From assembly GCF_001433995.1 (NCBI RefSeq), contig NZ_AZCX01000003.1, positions 62,001 through 126,000 on the forward strand: 64,000 bases of DNA, written 5' to 3'. Numbering within the stretch: the first letter of the stretch is position 1; every line of letters begins with the position of its first letter. The position numbers were made by a program, and so were the translations under genes. Of this stretch, positions 8,711 through 17,926 are shown piece after piece. Source of the DNA: Secundilactobacillus kimchicus JCM 15530 (lineage in GTDB: Bacteria > Bacillota > Bacilli > Lactobacillales > Lactobacillaceae). The notes beneath the pieces are model-generated. The model did no database searches, was not told where the DNA came from, and saw nothing but the letters and a program-made list of their open reading frames with translations.

Positions 8711-9628
8711 TTATTCTGTTTCACCATAATAATCACCAAGCTCATAAGTGATAACCGGCTTGACATAAATTCCTTTTTTAGCAACTAAACTCGTTAGTTT
8801 TTGCCCATTAATTAACGTTATTACCCGTGTACCAACTCGGGCAGCAGCGACAGCATCGCGTGTAAAATCTGAATTGGTGACAAAAATCCCAAACTCAGCA
8901 TTATATTTATCCATTGCCCCGCGGAATTTATCAATTTCTGGAGATGGTACCATTCCCGTCCATCGTTTGGCTTGAATCGCAACACGCGCCGTTCTAAAAT
9001 CATCTGTTGTCAGATAACCAAAGCCATCAAGTCCACCGTCACCTGTAAGTTTTGTACCGATATTGTCGTCTAGTTCTACGCCCATTTCTTTAACTAAGAG
9101 TCGCGCAAATAATTCAAACTTTGCTGGGCTAAATTTGTCAATAGCCGTTAATAAGTCATCTCGCCACTGATCACCTGGATCAACGTCTTGCAGCGTTATC
9201 TCTGGATCTTTTTTAGGTTTTGGCTGTTCTACCGTCTTCGCAACATTTGTTTCATGTCGTTTTTTCCAACCAGCGTCCGCTTTAACCATAATATCTTTAT
9301 CAATATCAAGTTTTTCTAGATCGAACTGTCTGCCTAATTTTGTCAATTCAACTTGCCCCGTTACCGGCCGAATAAGAAATCCCGCAAAAATAAGGTTTGT
9401 CACGCTAAAGTTGAACGCATAGTTAAAAGGGATATATTCTTGTCCATTACGACTCATCTTTTTATAAGTCATATAGGATTCAGGAATTTCGAGGCTATTT
9501 TCCATCAATTCCTGCTTAACCTCTCTTGTAGAGGCATGCCCACCTAATTTTCGTAAAGATCTGATAATTTCAGGCATCACCACTCGTTGCTGTTTACTAC
9601 TGGATAATTTTTCAAAATTTTTTGTCAT
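8711..9628 (-). CDS. Mrr-like restriction endonuclease
   Basis: The N-terminal ~95 residues resemble the winged-helix Mrr_N domain. The C-terminal half carries a PD-(D/E)xK nuclease core of the Mrr_cat type: FARLLVKEMG, then GDGGLDGFG (about residues 195-205) and the catalytic IQAKRW (about 220). Such enzymes usually cut methylated foreign DNA (type IV) or act as stand-alone nucleases. The ATG at 9628 is preferred over the GTG at 9637 because AGGCGG lies eight bases ahead of it. It adjoins the type I restriction locus, forming a defence island. Confidence 0.82.
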   Translation of the reverse strand: MTKNFEKLSSSKQQRVVMPEIIRSLRKLGGHASTREVKQELMENSLEIPESYMTYKKMSRNGQEYIPFNYAFNFSVTNLIFAGFLIRPVTGQVELTKLGRQFDLEKLDIDKDIMVKADAGWKKRHETNVAKTVEQPKPKKDPEITLQDVDPGDQWRDDLLTAIDKFSPAKFELFARLLVKEMGVELDDNIGTKLTGDGGLDGFGYLTTDDFRTARVAIQAKRWTGMVPSPEIDKFRGAMDKYNAEFGIFVTNSDFTRDAVAAARVGTRVITLINGQKLTSLVAKKGIYVKPVITYELGDYYGETE

Positions 9629-9698
9629 ACTTAGCACCGCCTAATTTCTATCTTCGATAATTGTACCTTATTTGTCTGGATGGTAAATAATATTTTTC

Positions 9699-10247
9699 TT
9701 ATGGTGGTTCCTCTAAGTGGATTTTTCGTGGTAATTGCTTACGTTGATTGGAAGCGATCAATGTATCAATACCGTTAAAGAGATCTCCGATTTTTTTCTG
9801 CTCTTGTAACGCGGGTAAATGGATATTCTGCTTTAAAAATTGGGGTAGGTCTAGTGCATTCAACATTCTGGCACTGGATGTAGAACGCTGAAGAATTTTG
9901 CCCATAACTCTTTCGCTGTGAAAATACCTTTTACTAAAAGAAATATCCACTTTTTTCTTAAACTGAAATACATCAAAAACATGTGAAACAATTCCGGGTC
10001 GGTAATCATTAACCACAAATCTACCGGATTTATATTCTTTTGACGAATGTCCTTCAAATATCATTTCACCCAGGTGAATGATATTATACGTTTTCAAATA
10101 CTCATCAGTTGAAGAATCTGAAATTTGCGCATCTCTCATAGATGCTCCAACTAGCCCCGCACTTCGATCAAATTGAAGGTCACAATTCCTTGCTTTCAAT
10201 TTCTGAATAATTTCTTTAAACTGTCGCTGTTCCCAAGGATGACCCTG
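9699..10247 (-). pseudogene. Silent HsdS target-recognition cassette 1 (no start codon)
   Basis: Reading from about 10247 on the minus strand, the frame starts at GHPWEQRQFKEI, matching the DPWEQRKL boundary of the expressed hsdS, and runs through one target-recognition domain to TLIASNQRK, the conserved central repeat, before diverging to a stop. There is no start codon with a ribosome site at the boundary; the first ATG (10199) lies inside the domain. It is therefore a storage cassette that could be swapped into hsdS by recombination at the repeats. It has the same orientation as hsdS. Confidence 0.8.
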
Positions 10248-10280
10248 TTTTGGTGGTTTAATTTTGATACAATTTCTGCT

Positions 10281-10787
10281 GTCGTTTGGGAACAGCGTAA
10301 GTTGAAAGATGTTGTCGTTTCTTTCGACGATAGACGAATCCCATTGAAGAGTACAGCTAGATCTAAGGGAAGGTTTCCATATTACGGAGCGACGGGTGTC
10401 ATAGATTATGTAGCTGATTTTCTCTTAGATGGTGAGTACGTCCTGTTGGCAGAAGATGGTGCTAATATCATTTCAAGGTCAAAGCCCGTTACTTATCTAA
10501 CTTCTGGAAAGTTTTGGGTCAATAACCACGCACATGTTTTTCAAATGAAGAGTGGTTCAAACATTTTTTTGAAAGAGATGCTAGAAAAATTGGACTATGT
10601 CAAATATAACTCAGGGACTGCCCAGCCTAAATTAAATGCGGACGTAGTTGCGAAATTATCGGTTAATGTAGCGAATTCAAATGAGCAATTTGCGATTTCG
10701 CAACTATTTAAATCTTTTTCGCAATCGATCGCTTCCAATCAACGACAGCAAAAAAGGCCCCCACCGCGTTTCCGGGAGACCTTATAA
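10281..10787 (+). pseudogene. Silent HsdS target-recognition cassette 2 (inverted)
   Basis: On the plus strand, opposite to hsdS, the frame enters at WEQRKLKDV (about 10288), contains a single target-recognition domain (SKGRFPYYGATGVIDYV is typical of such domains) and leaves at SIASNQR before running into terminator sequence. Upstream codons look like junk and no ribosome site is visible. It is head-to-head with cassette 1. Inverted repeats shared with hsdS at both boundaries (10286-10301 and 10728-10744) would let an inversion replace one half of the expressed specificity gene with this one. Confidence 0.82.
10751..10784 (-). terminator. Terminator of the recombinase gene
   Basis: On the minus strand AAGGTCTCC and GGGGGCCTT pair (two G-U pairs) and are followed by TTTTTT. 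It lies just past the recombinase stop codon, inside the tail of silent cassette 2. Confidence 0.7.
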
Positions 10788-10800
10788 GTTCTCTGTTATA

Positions 10801-11706
10801 TCAAATCAGACTAGCCAAATGCTTCATGATCTTGTCGTTATCCTGATTCTCCAATTCTTGAATGATGTGAAGATATGTCTGCTGGGTTGTCGTCATATCA
10901 GCATGACCCAGTCTTCTCGCTACCGAAGCGATACTCACACCAGCATACAGTAGAAGCGATGCGTGCGTATGTCGCAAACCATGAACCGAAATAACTGGTA
11001 TTTCAGCTTTCTGGCATAGCCGTGCCAAATAATGATTAACCGTATCGTTATACACTTTACTTTCCACAAAGATCGGCTTATCATCTGGCAAATCTTTAGT
11101 CAACTGAGAAAATTGGATCACAGTCTGCCAATCCAACTGAACTTTACGCATAGATGACTTATTTTTCGTTGGGGCGAAACCGCTCCTGGCAGCCTTATAA
11201 TCCCAGCTTTTCGACACATTCAAATACTGGTGAGCAAAGTCAAAATCCTTTGGTGTGAGCGCTAAGGCCTCAGCAAATCTTAAGCCAGTCTTTGCAATCA
11301 ACAAAAGAAAATAATCCCAATTGACGCCCTCATCCAGAACTAACACATCCAACAGACTCTGCATTTCGTGTTGATTTAAGAACTTGGACTTATGTTTGCG
11401 TCGCTGTACACCCTTGATTATAGCTTTACGGGTTGGATCTCTATCTAGCAAATCCTCTTCAAGCGCATCAATTAATGCACTCTTGATATGACGATGGAAA
11501 TCCATGACCGTTTAACGCTCATGATCATTTAATAACTGCTGATATGAAAGCCTTGTTAAATCGCCTAAATACAGTTTTGGCGCTAACTTAACGAGCTGCC
11601 TGTGAGTCATTTGGTACTTCTGATACGTTACCGCTCTCACTGCATCCAATTTGTACAACCTCATCCATTGATAAAAATATTGATGTAGTTTCATCTCTTG
11701 TGTCAT
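10801..11706 (-). pseudogene. HsdS-shuffling tyrosine recombinase interrupted by an in-frame stop
   Basis: The first part (11706-11512, start fixed by GGAGGTG before ATG 11706) is an N-terminal core-binding domain. It ends ...LLNDHER then TAA. Two codons (ACG GTC) later, in the same frame, ATG 11505 opens the second part, the full catalytic domain: Arg in TGLRFAEAL, HGLRHTHASLL, LGHAD and the nucleophile in QQTYLHI. Since both parts share one frame, a single C-to-T change (CAA to TAA) explains the break. Such recombinases invert hsdS segments. It is either dead, read through at low level, or restarted at 11505 as a 234-residue catalytic fragment. A recombinase gene beside hsdS plus silent cassettes is the normal layout of a phase-variable type I system. 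Confidence 0.78.
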
Positions 11707-11723
11707 TGCGACACCTCCATATA

Positions 11724-11752
11724 AAAAGTAGGCAATCAAAAATTGCCTACCT
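11724..11752 (-). terminator. Terminator after hsdS
   Basis: GTAGGCAAT and ATTGCCTAC pair around a short loop and are followed by TTTTTAT on the minus strand. It closes the hsdR-M-S transcript just before the recombinase ribosome site. Confidence 0.75.
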
Positions 11753-11840
11753 ATATTCATACAGAAAGAAGATTTAGATGCTCGTATTTTGACTTACCAT
11801 ATCGCTCAACGGCAGCGTAACCCGCCCAAAATTCAATAGT

Positions 11841-13046
11841 TTAAACAAATAAATTTTGAAGTAGCCATTTTTTTAGTTGTTTGAGCTGATCAAGCTTACG
11901 TTGATTGGAAGCGATGAGTAAATCTATAGTTTCCAAAGACCCTCCAATTTTTGCTTGTTCAATTCGCTTAGGTACAGTTAAACGATAAGGGATAATGTGT
12001 TTATTGTTAATCTGCGGGATAGTTGAGGTATCGGCAATCTTGTAAAGACCAACTACATATATACTGGAATACAAAAATTTTGCGTCAATGTCAATTGGCT
12101 CTAGAGCCATCATGTTGGTGTCCATATATGCAGGACGAGTTAATATACGCACCTTATTATTTAGTATTGCCGCACCTCTTTTGGGGAAAATAACTGAATT
12201 GGCTGGTACTAGATCGACTCTTGAATCTTCAATTACTAAAAGCCTTGATTCTCTTTGATAACGCTGCGAATTGTTCAAGTCATCCACTTTGATATAAGGA
12301 ATTAATGCATAAGAATTAAAAATCATCTGCGATGGCGCATTCCCTGAATAAATAGATACCAGTTGACCCAACTTACGCTGTTCCCAAGGGTCAGTGAAAC
12401 CTTTGAATCGCCACTCTTGATCGAAAATTTTCTGAAGTAGTAATTTTTTTAAAGTCTTTAGCTGATCAAGCTTACGTTGATTGGAAGCGATTGAGGATCC
12501 GAGCAATTTAAATAGTTGCCCGATTTGCACCTGTTCACTCGACTTAGGAAAGTCGATTTGTAACGCGAGAACTTTTTTTGCTGAAATATTATACCGCGAA
12601 ATACCTTGAGCCAATTTGACGATTTCACGACGGAAATACGGAGATCTAAAATATACCCCATAATACAATGCAGCAGCGTCAGTTGGCGAGAACGGGCGAA
12701 AGCCAAAACAGAAACTATTCAAGTATACGTCCGGTATTGTTTTCATCCACACTGAAGACATGCCAACCTCATTTGGCGTTTCGCTTGAGACCGTGAAAAA
12801 TACATCTCCATATTGAACTGTAGTTTGTTTTAAGTCAATCTCAACGGCATCGAGACTTCTGCCACTTGTAAAGGGATTGGCATACACATTTCTATATGTT
12901 ACATACCGCGCCGTCCCGTGTCCAAAATCATCTTTGTTTTTTCCTGACAGTCCAGAAAAATGTGTACCAAGTTCAGACAGCTTACGCTGTTCCCAAGGGT
13001 CATTAAATCCCTTGAATCTCACATTCGGTATTTTTTTGTCAATCAT
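11841..13046 (-). CDS. hsdS: Type I restriction system specificity subunit HsdS
   Basis: A 401-residue protein of two half-repeats. Each begins RFKGF(N/T)DPWEQRKL and ends SIASNQRKLDQLK..KK.LLQ (or LIASNQRK), with a different target-recognition domain between: about residues 20-180 and 230-380. It decides the bipartite DNA target for methylation and cleavage. It overlaps hsdM by ATGA (13043-13046). Two further recognition domains are stored nearby at 9699-10787, so up to four half-specificities are available. Confidence 0.93.
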   Translation of the reverse strand: MIDKKIPNVRFKGFNDPWEQRKLSELGTHFSGLSGKNKDDFGHGTARYVTYRNVYANPFTSGRSLDAVEIDLKQTTVQYGDVFFTVSSETPNEVGMSSVWMKTIPDVYLNSFCFGFRPFSPTDAAALYYGVYFRSPYFRREIVKLAQGISRYNISAKKVLALQIDFPKSSEQVQIGQLFKLLGSSIASNQRKLDQLKTLKKLLLQKIFDQEWRFKGFTDPWEQRKLGQLVSIYSGNAPSQMIFNSYALIPYIKVDDLNNSQRYQRESRLLVIEDSRVDLVPANSVIFPKRGAAILNNKVRILTRPAYMDTNMMALEPIDIDAKFLYSSIYVVGLYKIADTSTIPQINNKHIIPYRLTVPKRIEQAKIGGSLETIDLLIASNQRKLDQLKQLKKWLLQNLFV

Positions 13047-14638
13047 TTATTAAACAGCTCCTTAATCTTCGTAAGCTGCTCTTGAGCGTCAGGATTTTGA
13101 CCCACTAAGTCATTCAACATCCCAGTAAATTCCTTTTCTAGCTTGGAAATTTCCTCATCAGTACTCGCAATATCGGCCACTAGCTTATCAACATCAACCG
13201 GTGGTTCTTCTTCGAAAGTGTCAACATACCGAGGAATATTTAAGTTAAATTCGTTGTCTTGAATTTCTTGATAACTGGCATCATGAGCGTATTTTTCAAC
13301 GTTCTTTCGCTTAAGATAAGTATTCACAATTTTATCAATTTGGACGTCAGTCAAATTGTTTTGATTTTTCCCTTTTTCAAACTCGTTTGAGGCGTCAATA
13401 AACATAATGTCTTTGTTTTCGCGATTTTTCTTAAAGACAAGTATGCAAGTTGGGATAGAGGTCCCAAAGAACAGGTTAGCGGGCAGGCCAATGACAGCAT
13501 CCAATACATTATCATTCTCAATCATGTATTGGCGGATTTTACCCTCTGCGGCTCCCCTAAACAACACACCATGTGGTAACACTACCGCCATGGTGCCATC
13601 TTCATTCAAATGGTAAAGCATATGTTGAACAAAAGCGAAGTCGGCCTTTGATTTCGGTGCGGTTTTTCCGTACTTTCTGAATCGCTCGTCCTCTAACTTG
13701 CCGTCTGGATTCCAATTGGCCGAGTACGGTGGGTTTGCAACAACTGCATCAAAACTTTGCCCTTCAAAGTGGTCATCTTCAAGGGTATCCCCATTGTAGA
13801 CATCAAAGCGGCTGTAGTTCACCCCATGCATCAGGAGATTCATTCGTGCCAAATTATAGGTCGTTCCGTTAAGTTCCTGACCATAATAGTCACCAATTTT
13901 CGCGTAGTTGCCGACTCGAAGCAACAGTGACCCAGACCCCATAGTGGGATCGTAAACCGATTTTAGCTGTTTTTTCCCGCTAGTCACAATTCTTGACAGA
14001 ATTCGAGACACTTGCTGAGGCGTATAAAATTCCCCGGCTTTTTTTCCTGCAGTTGCGGCGAATTGACTAATCAAATATTCATATGCGTCGCCTAAAACAT
14101 CAATCTCCATGTCGTCTACACCAAAAGAAATATCGGCCAGATTCAACATGACTTTTGCCATCAATTCACTACGCTGCGCTACCGTATTACCGAGGCGATT
14201 CGACGATAAATCCATGTCATCAAACAAACCCTTAAAATCTGGTTCGGATTCTCTACCAATTGTAGAATTTTGGACTTCATGCACAGCCGTTTGAAGCGTC
14301 TCTATATCAAACTTGCCAGCCTGAATGGCTTCGATAAGCGATGTAAAAAGGTATCTGGGTTCGATAAAGAAGCCGAGAGTATTCGTGACCTCTTCTCTCA
14401 AGGCCTCCTTCATATCTTCATCCGCATACGCTTCGACAAACGTCAGACCATCATTTTCTAAAAGTTGCTTTGTGTATCCTTCGGTTCTGGCGGATAAGAA
14501 GCGGTAGAAAATTAAGCCCAACATATAATTTCGATACTCACTAGCATCCATATTCCCGCGTAGATCATTAGCTGCAGCCCAAAGGCTCTTTTGTAAATCA
14601 GCCTGTTGTTCAGCCTGCGTGATATGTGTTTCTGACAT
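13043..14638 (-). CDS. hsdM: Type I restriction system methyltransferase HsdM
   Basis: A 531-residue N6-adenine methyltransferase. The N-terminal HsdM_N helical domain (about 1-150) precedes the SAM-binding motif DPTMGSGSLLL (about residue 230) and the catalytic NPPY (302-305). With HsdS it methylates host DNA; with HsdR it forms the restriction complex. It follows hsdR by 20 bp and overlaps hsdS. It looks intact. Confidence 0.95.
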   Translation of the reverse strand: MSETHITQAEQQADLQKSLWAAANDLRGNMDASEYRNYMLGLIFYRFLSARTEGYTKQLLENDGLTFVEAYADEDMKEALREEVTNTLGFFIEPRYLFTSLIEAIQAGKFDIETLQTAVHEVQNSTIGRESEPDFKGLFDDMDLSSNRLGNTVAQRSELMAKVMLNLADISFGVDDMEIDVLGDAYEYLISQFAATAGKKAGEFYTPQQVSRILSRIVTSGKKQLKSVYDPTMGSGSLLLRVGNYAKIGDYYGQELNGTTYNLARMNLLMHGVNYSRFDVYNGDTLEDDHFEGQSFDAVVANPPYSANWNPDGKLEDERFRKYGKTAPKSKADFAFVQHMLYHLNEDGTMAVVLPHGVLFRGAAEGKIRQYMIENDNVLDAVIGLPANLFFGTSIPTCILVFKKNRENKDIMFIDASNEFEKGKNQNNLTDVQIDKIVNTYLKRKNVEKYAHDASYQEIQDNEFNLNIPRYVDTFEEEPPVDVDKLVADIASTDEEISKLEKEFTGMLNDLVGQNPDAQEQLTKIKELFNK

Positions 14639-14658
14639 TAGATAATTCCCCTTTTGAA

Positions 14659-17550
14659 TTAAGACATGACAAACTTGCGCAGGGTCTCTTTTACAAAGTT
14701 AGTAACCCGCTGTTTAATACTAATTTGTTGCTTAAATCCATATCCGATTTCGTTTAATTCCTTTGTCAATTCTCTAGAGTTCGTAGAACCGTAAAACTCA
14801 TAATTATCAATTTGTTTCTGAACAACCGCCTCAGGTAGTTTAGTTTCTTCTGAGAATTCAGAAACTGATTCTTCTCGTTTATTTGCCAAATAACGACTTA
14901 GTTCACTGGAAACGTTGTCGTTAGGCTCAAGTTTAGGTATGATTTCATCCAAAAATTCATTAATCAAATTAGCCTTTAGTCGAAGATCCGGGTTATCTGC
15001 GTTCTCAAGCAAGTGCTTAATCTTATGCACGTCAGCTTGCTGGTTAGCAGCATTCTCTAGATCAATCGCCTTCACTAGATTAGAAATATATTGAACGTCA
15101 ATTTGATCCGATGCCAGCAACTCAATCTCAAAATCAATATCGTTCAAAAAAGAGACTTTCTCCCCTTTTTCTGGCGTATTTCTCTTCAGGTCTTCGTAAG
15201 CTACCGAGTATTTACTCCGATAACGTTGCATATCACCATCTGTGAAGTCTTCAAGGTTGGCCCATTCAAAATCGTCGTAAACGCGAATCCTATTATGAAC
15301 CCTCAGCACCTCTCTAAAGGCTAACACAAAGTCCTTAAGCGCTTCATCACCGATATTATGAAGTTTATCGACGGACTCCGGAGTTGGTGCAACCTGGTGC
15401 AGATCGTGAATTGCATTTTCAAGCTGAGATAACAGGTCTTCATAAGTCGGAACAAAAAAGTACTTCGAAGACCCTGCTGAAAATAATTTAACTGCATCAT
15501 CGGTTTGCTTTTTGATGTTCCGATAGGTCACAATATTGCCTGATGGTTTCGACTGTTGTTCCACTCTATTTGTCCGCGAAAACGCTTGTATTAAACCGTG
15601 CCACTTCAATTTTTTATCTGAATACAGCGTTGAAAGTTTCGGCGAGTCAAAGCCGGTAAGAAACATATTAACCACAATCAGGATGTCAATATTGTCTTTT
15701 GGCGTACGGTCGTTATGGGCCTTCATTCGCTTTGAAACATCAGCAAAATACCCCTTAAAATCATCGGTACTAAAAGAGGTCCCATACATAGCATTATAAT
15801 CATCAATGACACGGTCCAAGCCATGTCTTGAAGTTAACTCATCCACTTGATCTGGGTGTTCATCCCCAGTCTGCTTCTCACGTACACCATTTTCATTTGC
15901 CGCCCAAGTAAAAATAGAGGTAACGTTAAAATTGTTATTTTTATCCAACTCTTTAAACGTATGATAGTACTTCAAGGCCATACTCGTATCAGGCACAGTC
16001 AAGATGGCATTGTAGCGCCTGTGATCAGTAATTTGGTCGTGATTTAACATAATATGTTGCACGATCATTTTCAGGCGGTCTTCGTTCTCAAACGCTTCCT
16101 TAACTTTAATACCTGAAACTTCGTCGCTCCCATCTAAGAACACGTCATGTCCCTTGATAGTGTTGAGATATTGGATACTGAACCCTAAAACATTGTGGTC
16201 GCGAATAGCATCCTTGATCAAATATTTATGAAGACACTTCCCATATAGGGTTTCAGTCGTTCTGCCATCAGGTCCGACATTTTCTGCAAAAATAGGGGTC
16301 CCAGTAAAGCCAAAGTGTTGTGCGTTTTGAAACCATTTGTTGACATTTTTGCGCATTTCACCAAATTGACTTCTATGAGCTTCATCCTCAATAAAAACCA
16401 CGTGTTTATCATGAAATGATTCCAAGAGTTTTTTGTACCGATCGCCAGATATCGCATTATTAAGCTTTTGAATTGTGGTCACAATTAGCGAATTATCTTT
16501 GCTACCTAATTGTTCAACTAGTTTTCGGGTGCTTTTCGTTCTATCGAGGGCGGGTTCGGAGGAACTACTATTAGGCAAATATGAATTAAAGTTTTTTGCG
16601 GTCTGAATATCTAGGTCTGAACGATCAATTAAAAAGATGACCTTTTCAGCATTTGTTTTTTGAGCAATTAACCGGCTGGCTTTAAATGACGTGATCGTTT
16701 TACCGGAACCAGTCGTATGCCAAATATACCCATTCTCATGAGGATTTTCTTTCGCCTGCAGCAGTATGGCTTCAGTTGCGTAGACCTGATAAGGACGCAT
16801 AATCAGCATTCTAGACTGATCGTTATCAAAAATCGTATAGTCAGCAATTAAACTGTGGAAACGTTTTAGATCGAAAAAAGACGATGTGAATGCGTCTATA
16901 TCATTAAGCCATTCGTTGTTTTGATTCGTCCAATAGAACATGAAATTGGCATTTAATTTTCCATCCCCATTTGCAAAATAACGGGTTTCATCTCCATTGG
17001 AAACCACGAAAATTTGCACAAATCGAAACAGTTGTCGATACGATTCATCTCTATACCGAATAATTTGATTAAAGGCCTCGCCAAAATCTGTCCCACGTCG
17101 CTTAAGTTCAATCTGAGCGATAGGAAGTCCATTAACTAGGACCGTCACGTCGTAACGGTTCGTATACTTGGCATTGATCGTAATTTGATGGGCAACCTCG
17201 TACGTGTTATGGGAAAAATCTACGCCATCGAAGAACTCTAGATATAGTTCGCTGTTGTCATCTCTAGTTATGACAATTTTACCGTATGGTTGCACATCTG
17301 AACCACGCAAAAGTTGGGCGATCTCAAACAACGACTTTGAACCTACTAATTCGTTCAAAACGCGCTCAAATTCAACATCGCTCAATTTTTGACCTTTTAG
17401 ATTATCTACGTTTCTTTCGTTCAAAATTTCTCGAAAATGATTCAAAACAGCGGCTTCGTCGGCAAGCTTAATATTTTTGTAGCCAACGCTTTGAAGTTTT
17501 CTCATGAATTGTTCTTCAAGCGCAGCCTCAGATTGGAAATCACTAGACAT
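14659..17550 (-). CDS. hsdR: Type I restriction system endonuclease/translocase HsdR
   Basis: A 963-residue protein with the N-terminal PD-(D/E)xK nuclease (IAQIELKRRGTDFG near residue 150), then the SF2 translocase: Walker A HTTGSGKT (near 280), DEAH box EDEAHRSQFGEM (near 390), VNMFLTGFDSP and the arginine-finger region QAFSRTNRV. It pumps DNA through the complex and cuts unmodified DNA far from the target. First gene of hsdR-hsdM-hsdS; no stop or frameshift is visible, so restriction should work with the current hsdS. Confidence 0.95.
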   Translation of the reverse strand: MSSDFQSEAALEEQFMRKLQSVGYKNIKLADEAAVLNHFREILNERNVDNLKGQKLSDVEFERVLNELVGSKSLFEIAQLLRGSDVQPYGKIVITRDDNSELYLEFFDGVDFSHNTYEVAHQITINAKYTNRYDVTVLVNGLPIAQIELKRRGTDFGEAFNQIIRYRDESYRQLFRFVQIFVVSNGDETRYFANGDGKLNANFMFYWTNQNNEWLNDIDAFTSSFFDLKRFHSLIADYTIFDNDQSRMLIMRPYQVYATEAILLQAKENPHENGYIWHTTGSGKTITSFKASRLIAQKTNAEKVIFLIDRSDLDIQTAKNFNSYLPNSSSSEPALDRTKSTRKLVEQLGSKDNSLIVTTIQKLNNAISGDRYKKLLESFHDKHVVFIEDEAHRSQFGEMRKNVNKWFQNAQHFGFTGTPIFAENVGPDGRTTETLYGKCLHKYLIKDAIRDHNVLGFSIQYLNTIKGHDVFLDGSDEVSGIKVKEAFENEDRLKMIVQHIMLNHDQITDHRRYNAILTVPDTSMALKYYHTFKELDKNNNFNVTSIFTWAANENGVREKQTGDEHPDQVDELTSRHGLDRVIDDYNAMYGTSFSTDDFKGYFADVSKRMKAHNDRTPKDNIDILIVVNMFLTGFDSPKLSTLYSDKKLKWHGLIQAFSRTNRVEQQSKPSGNIVTYRNIKKQTDDAVKLFSAGSSKYFFVPTYEDLLSQLENAIHDLHQVAPTPESVDKLHNIGDEALKDFVLAFREVLRVHNRIRVYDDFEWANLEDFTDGDMQRYRSKYSVAYEDLKRNTPEKGEKVSFLNDIDFEIELLASDQIDVQYISNLVKAIDLENAANQQADVHKIKHLLENADNPDLRLKANLINEFLDEIIPKLEPNDNVSSELSRYLANKREESVSEFSEETKLPEAVVQKQIDNYEFYGSTNSRELTKELNEIGYGFKQQISIKQRVTNFVKETLRKFVMS

Positions 17551-17700
17551 AAAAATCCCCCAAATACGTACGTAATCACCAACTATTATAACTTAAATCA
17601 TCACGATATCTGAATTTTTCTCAAAACAAGCGTAAGTTTTGTAACTTTCTGGAATATGCTATAGTCAAATAACAATCTAACATTTTGAAAGGAAGAGAAT

Positions 17701-17901
17701 ATGTCTAACTTATTTTTACAAAATCCTCTCAATGAGAGATCCTTATTCGAACCACCATTAACAATTCTACATAATTGGTTCATCGCATTACCCAACATCA
17801 TTATTTTAACCTTTATTTTTGCACTTTTTTATAATGCTATCGACTACTTTAAGAAGCCTTCACACAAAAAGCACCACTCGCTCAATAAAAACGGTTGCTA
17901 A
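17701..17901 (+). CDS. Small membrane ORF, possibly the 5' part of a frameshifted gene
   Basis: ATG 17701 has a good ribosome site (GAAAGGAAGAG). The 66-residue product has one membrane segment (about residues 30-48, FIALPNIIILTFIFALF) and a basic His/Lys-rich tail ending at TAA 17899. The next ORF, one base out of frame, continues with a basic stretch and more membrane segments. Joining the two near the run of five A at 17887-17891 would give a plausible ~245-residue membrane protein. No family is recognised. Confidence 0.45.
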   Translation: MSNLFLQNPLNERSLFEPPLTILHNWFIALPNIIILTFIFALFYNAIDYFKKPSHKKHHSLNKNGC

Positions 17902-17926
17902 GGGGTTTGAGAAGGATTTTCTCACT

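Larger units (their letters stand above)
9737..12491. repeat. Recombination repeat family A (central IASNQRK repeat)
   Basis: The 22-bp block GCTTACGTTGATTGGAAGCGAT occurs at 9737-9758 (complete), 11894-11915 and 12470-12491 in the same orientation. Its 17-bp core occurs inverted at 10728-10744. It encodes the SIASNQRKL linker of HsdS and flanks both silent and expressed recognition domains. Confidence 0.85.
10225..12996. repeat. Recombination repeat family B (PWEQRKL repeat)
   Basis: CTTACGCTGTTCCCAA is found at 12372-12387 and 12981-12996 (before each hsdS recognition domain), inverted at 10286-10301 (cassette 2), and as a 14-base variant at 10225-10238 (cassette 1). These are the second set of possible crossover sites for hsdS shuffling. 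Confidence 0.85.

Noticed and set aside
11841-13046. CRISPR-like spaced repeats
   Set aside because: The repeats are few, far apart and encode the conserved HsdS linker; they are recombination sites, not a CRISPR array. No array was seen elsewhere.
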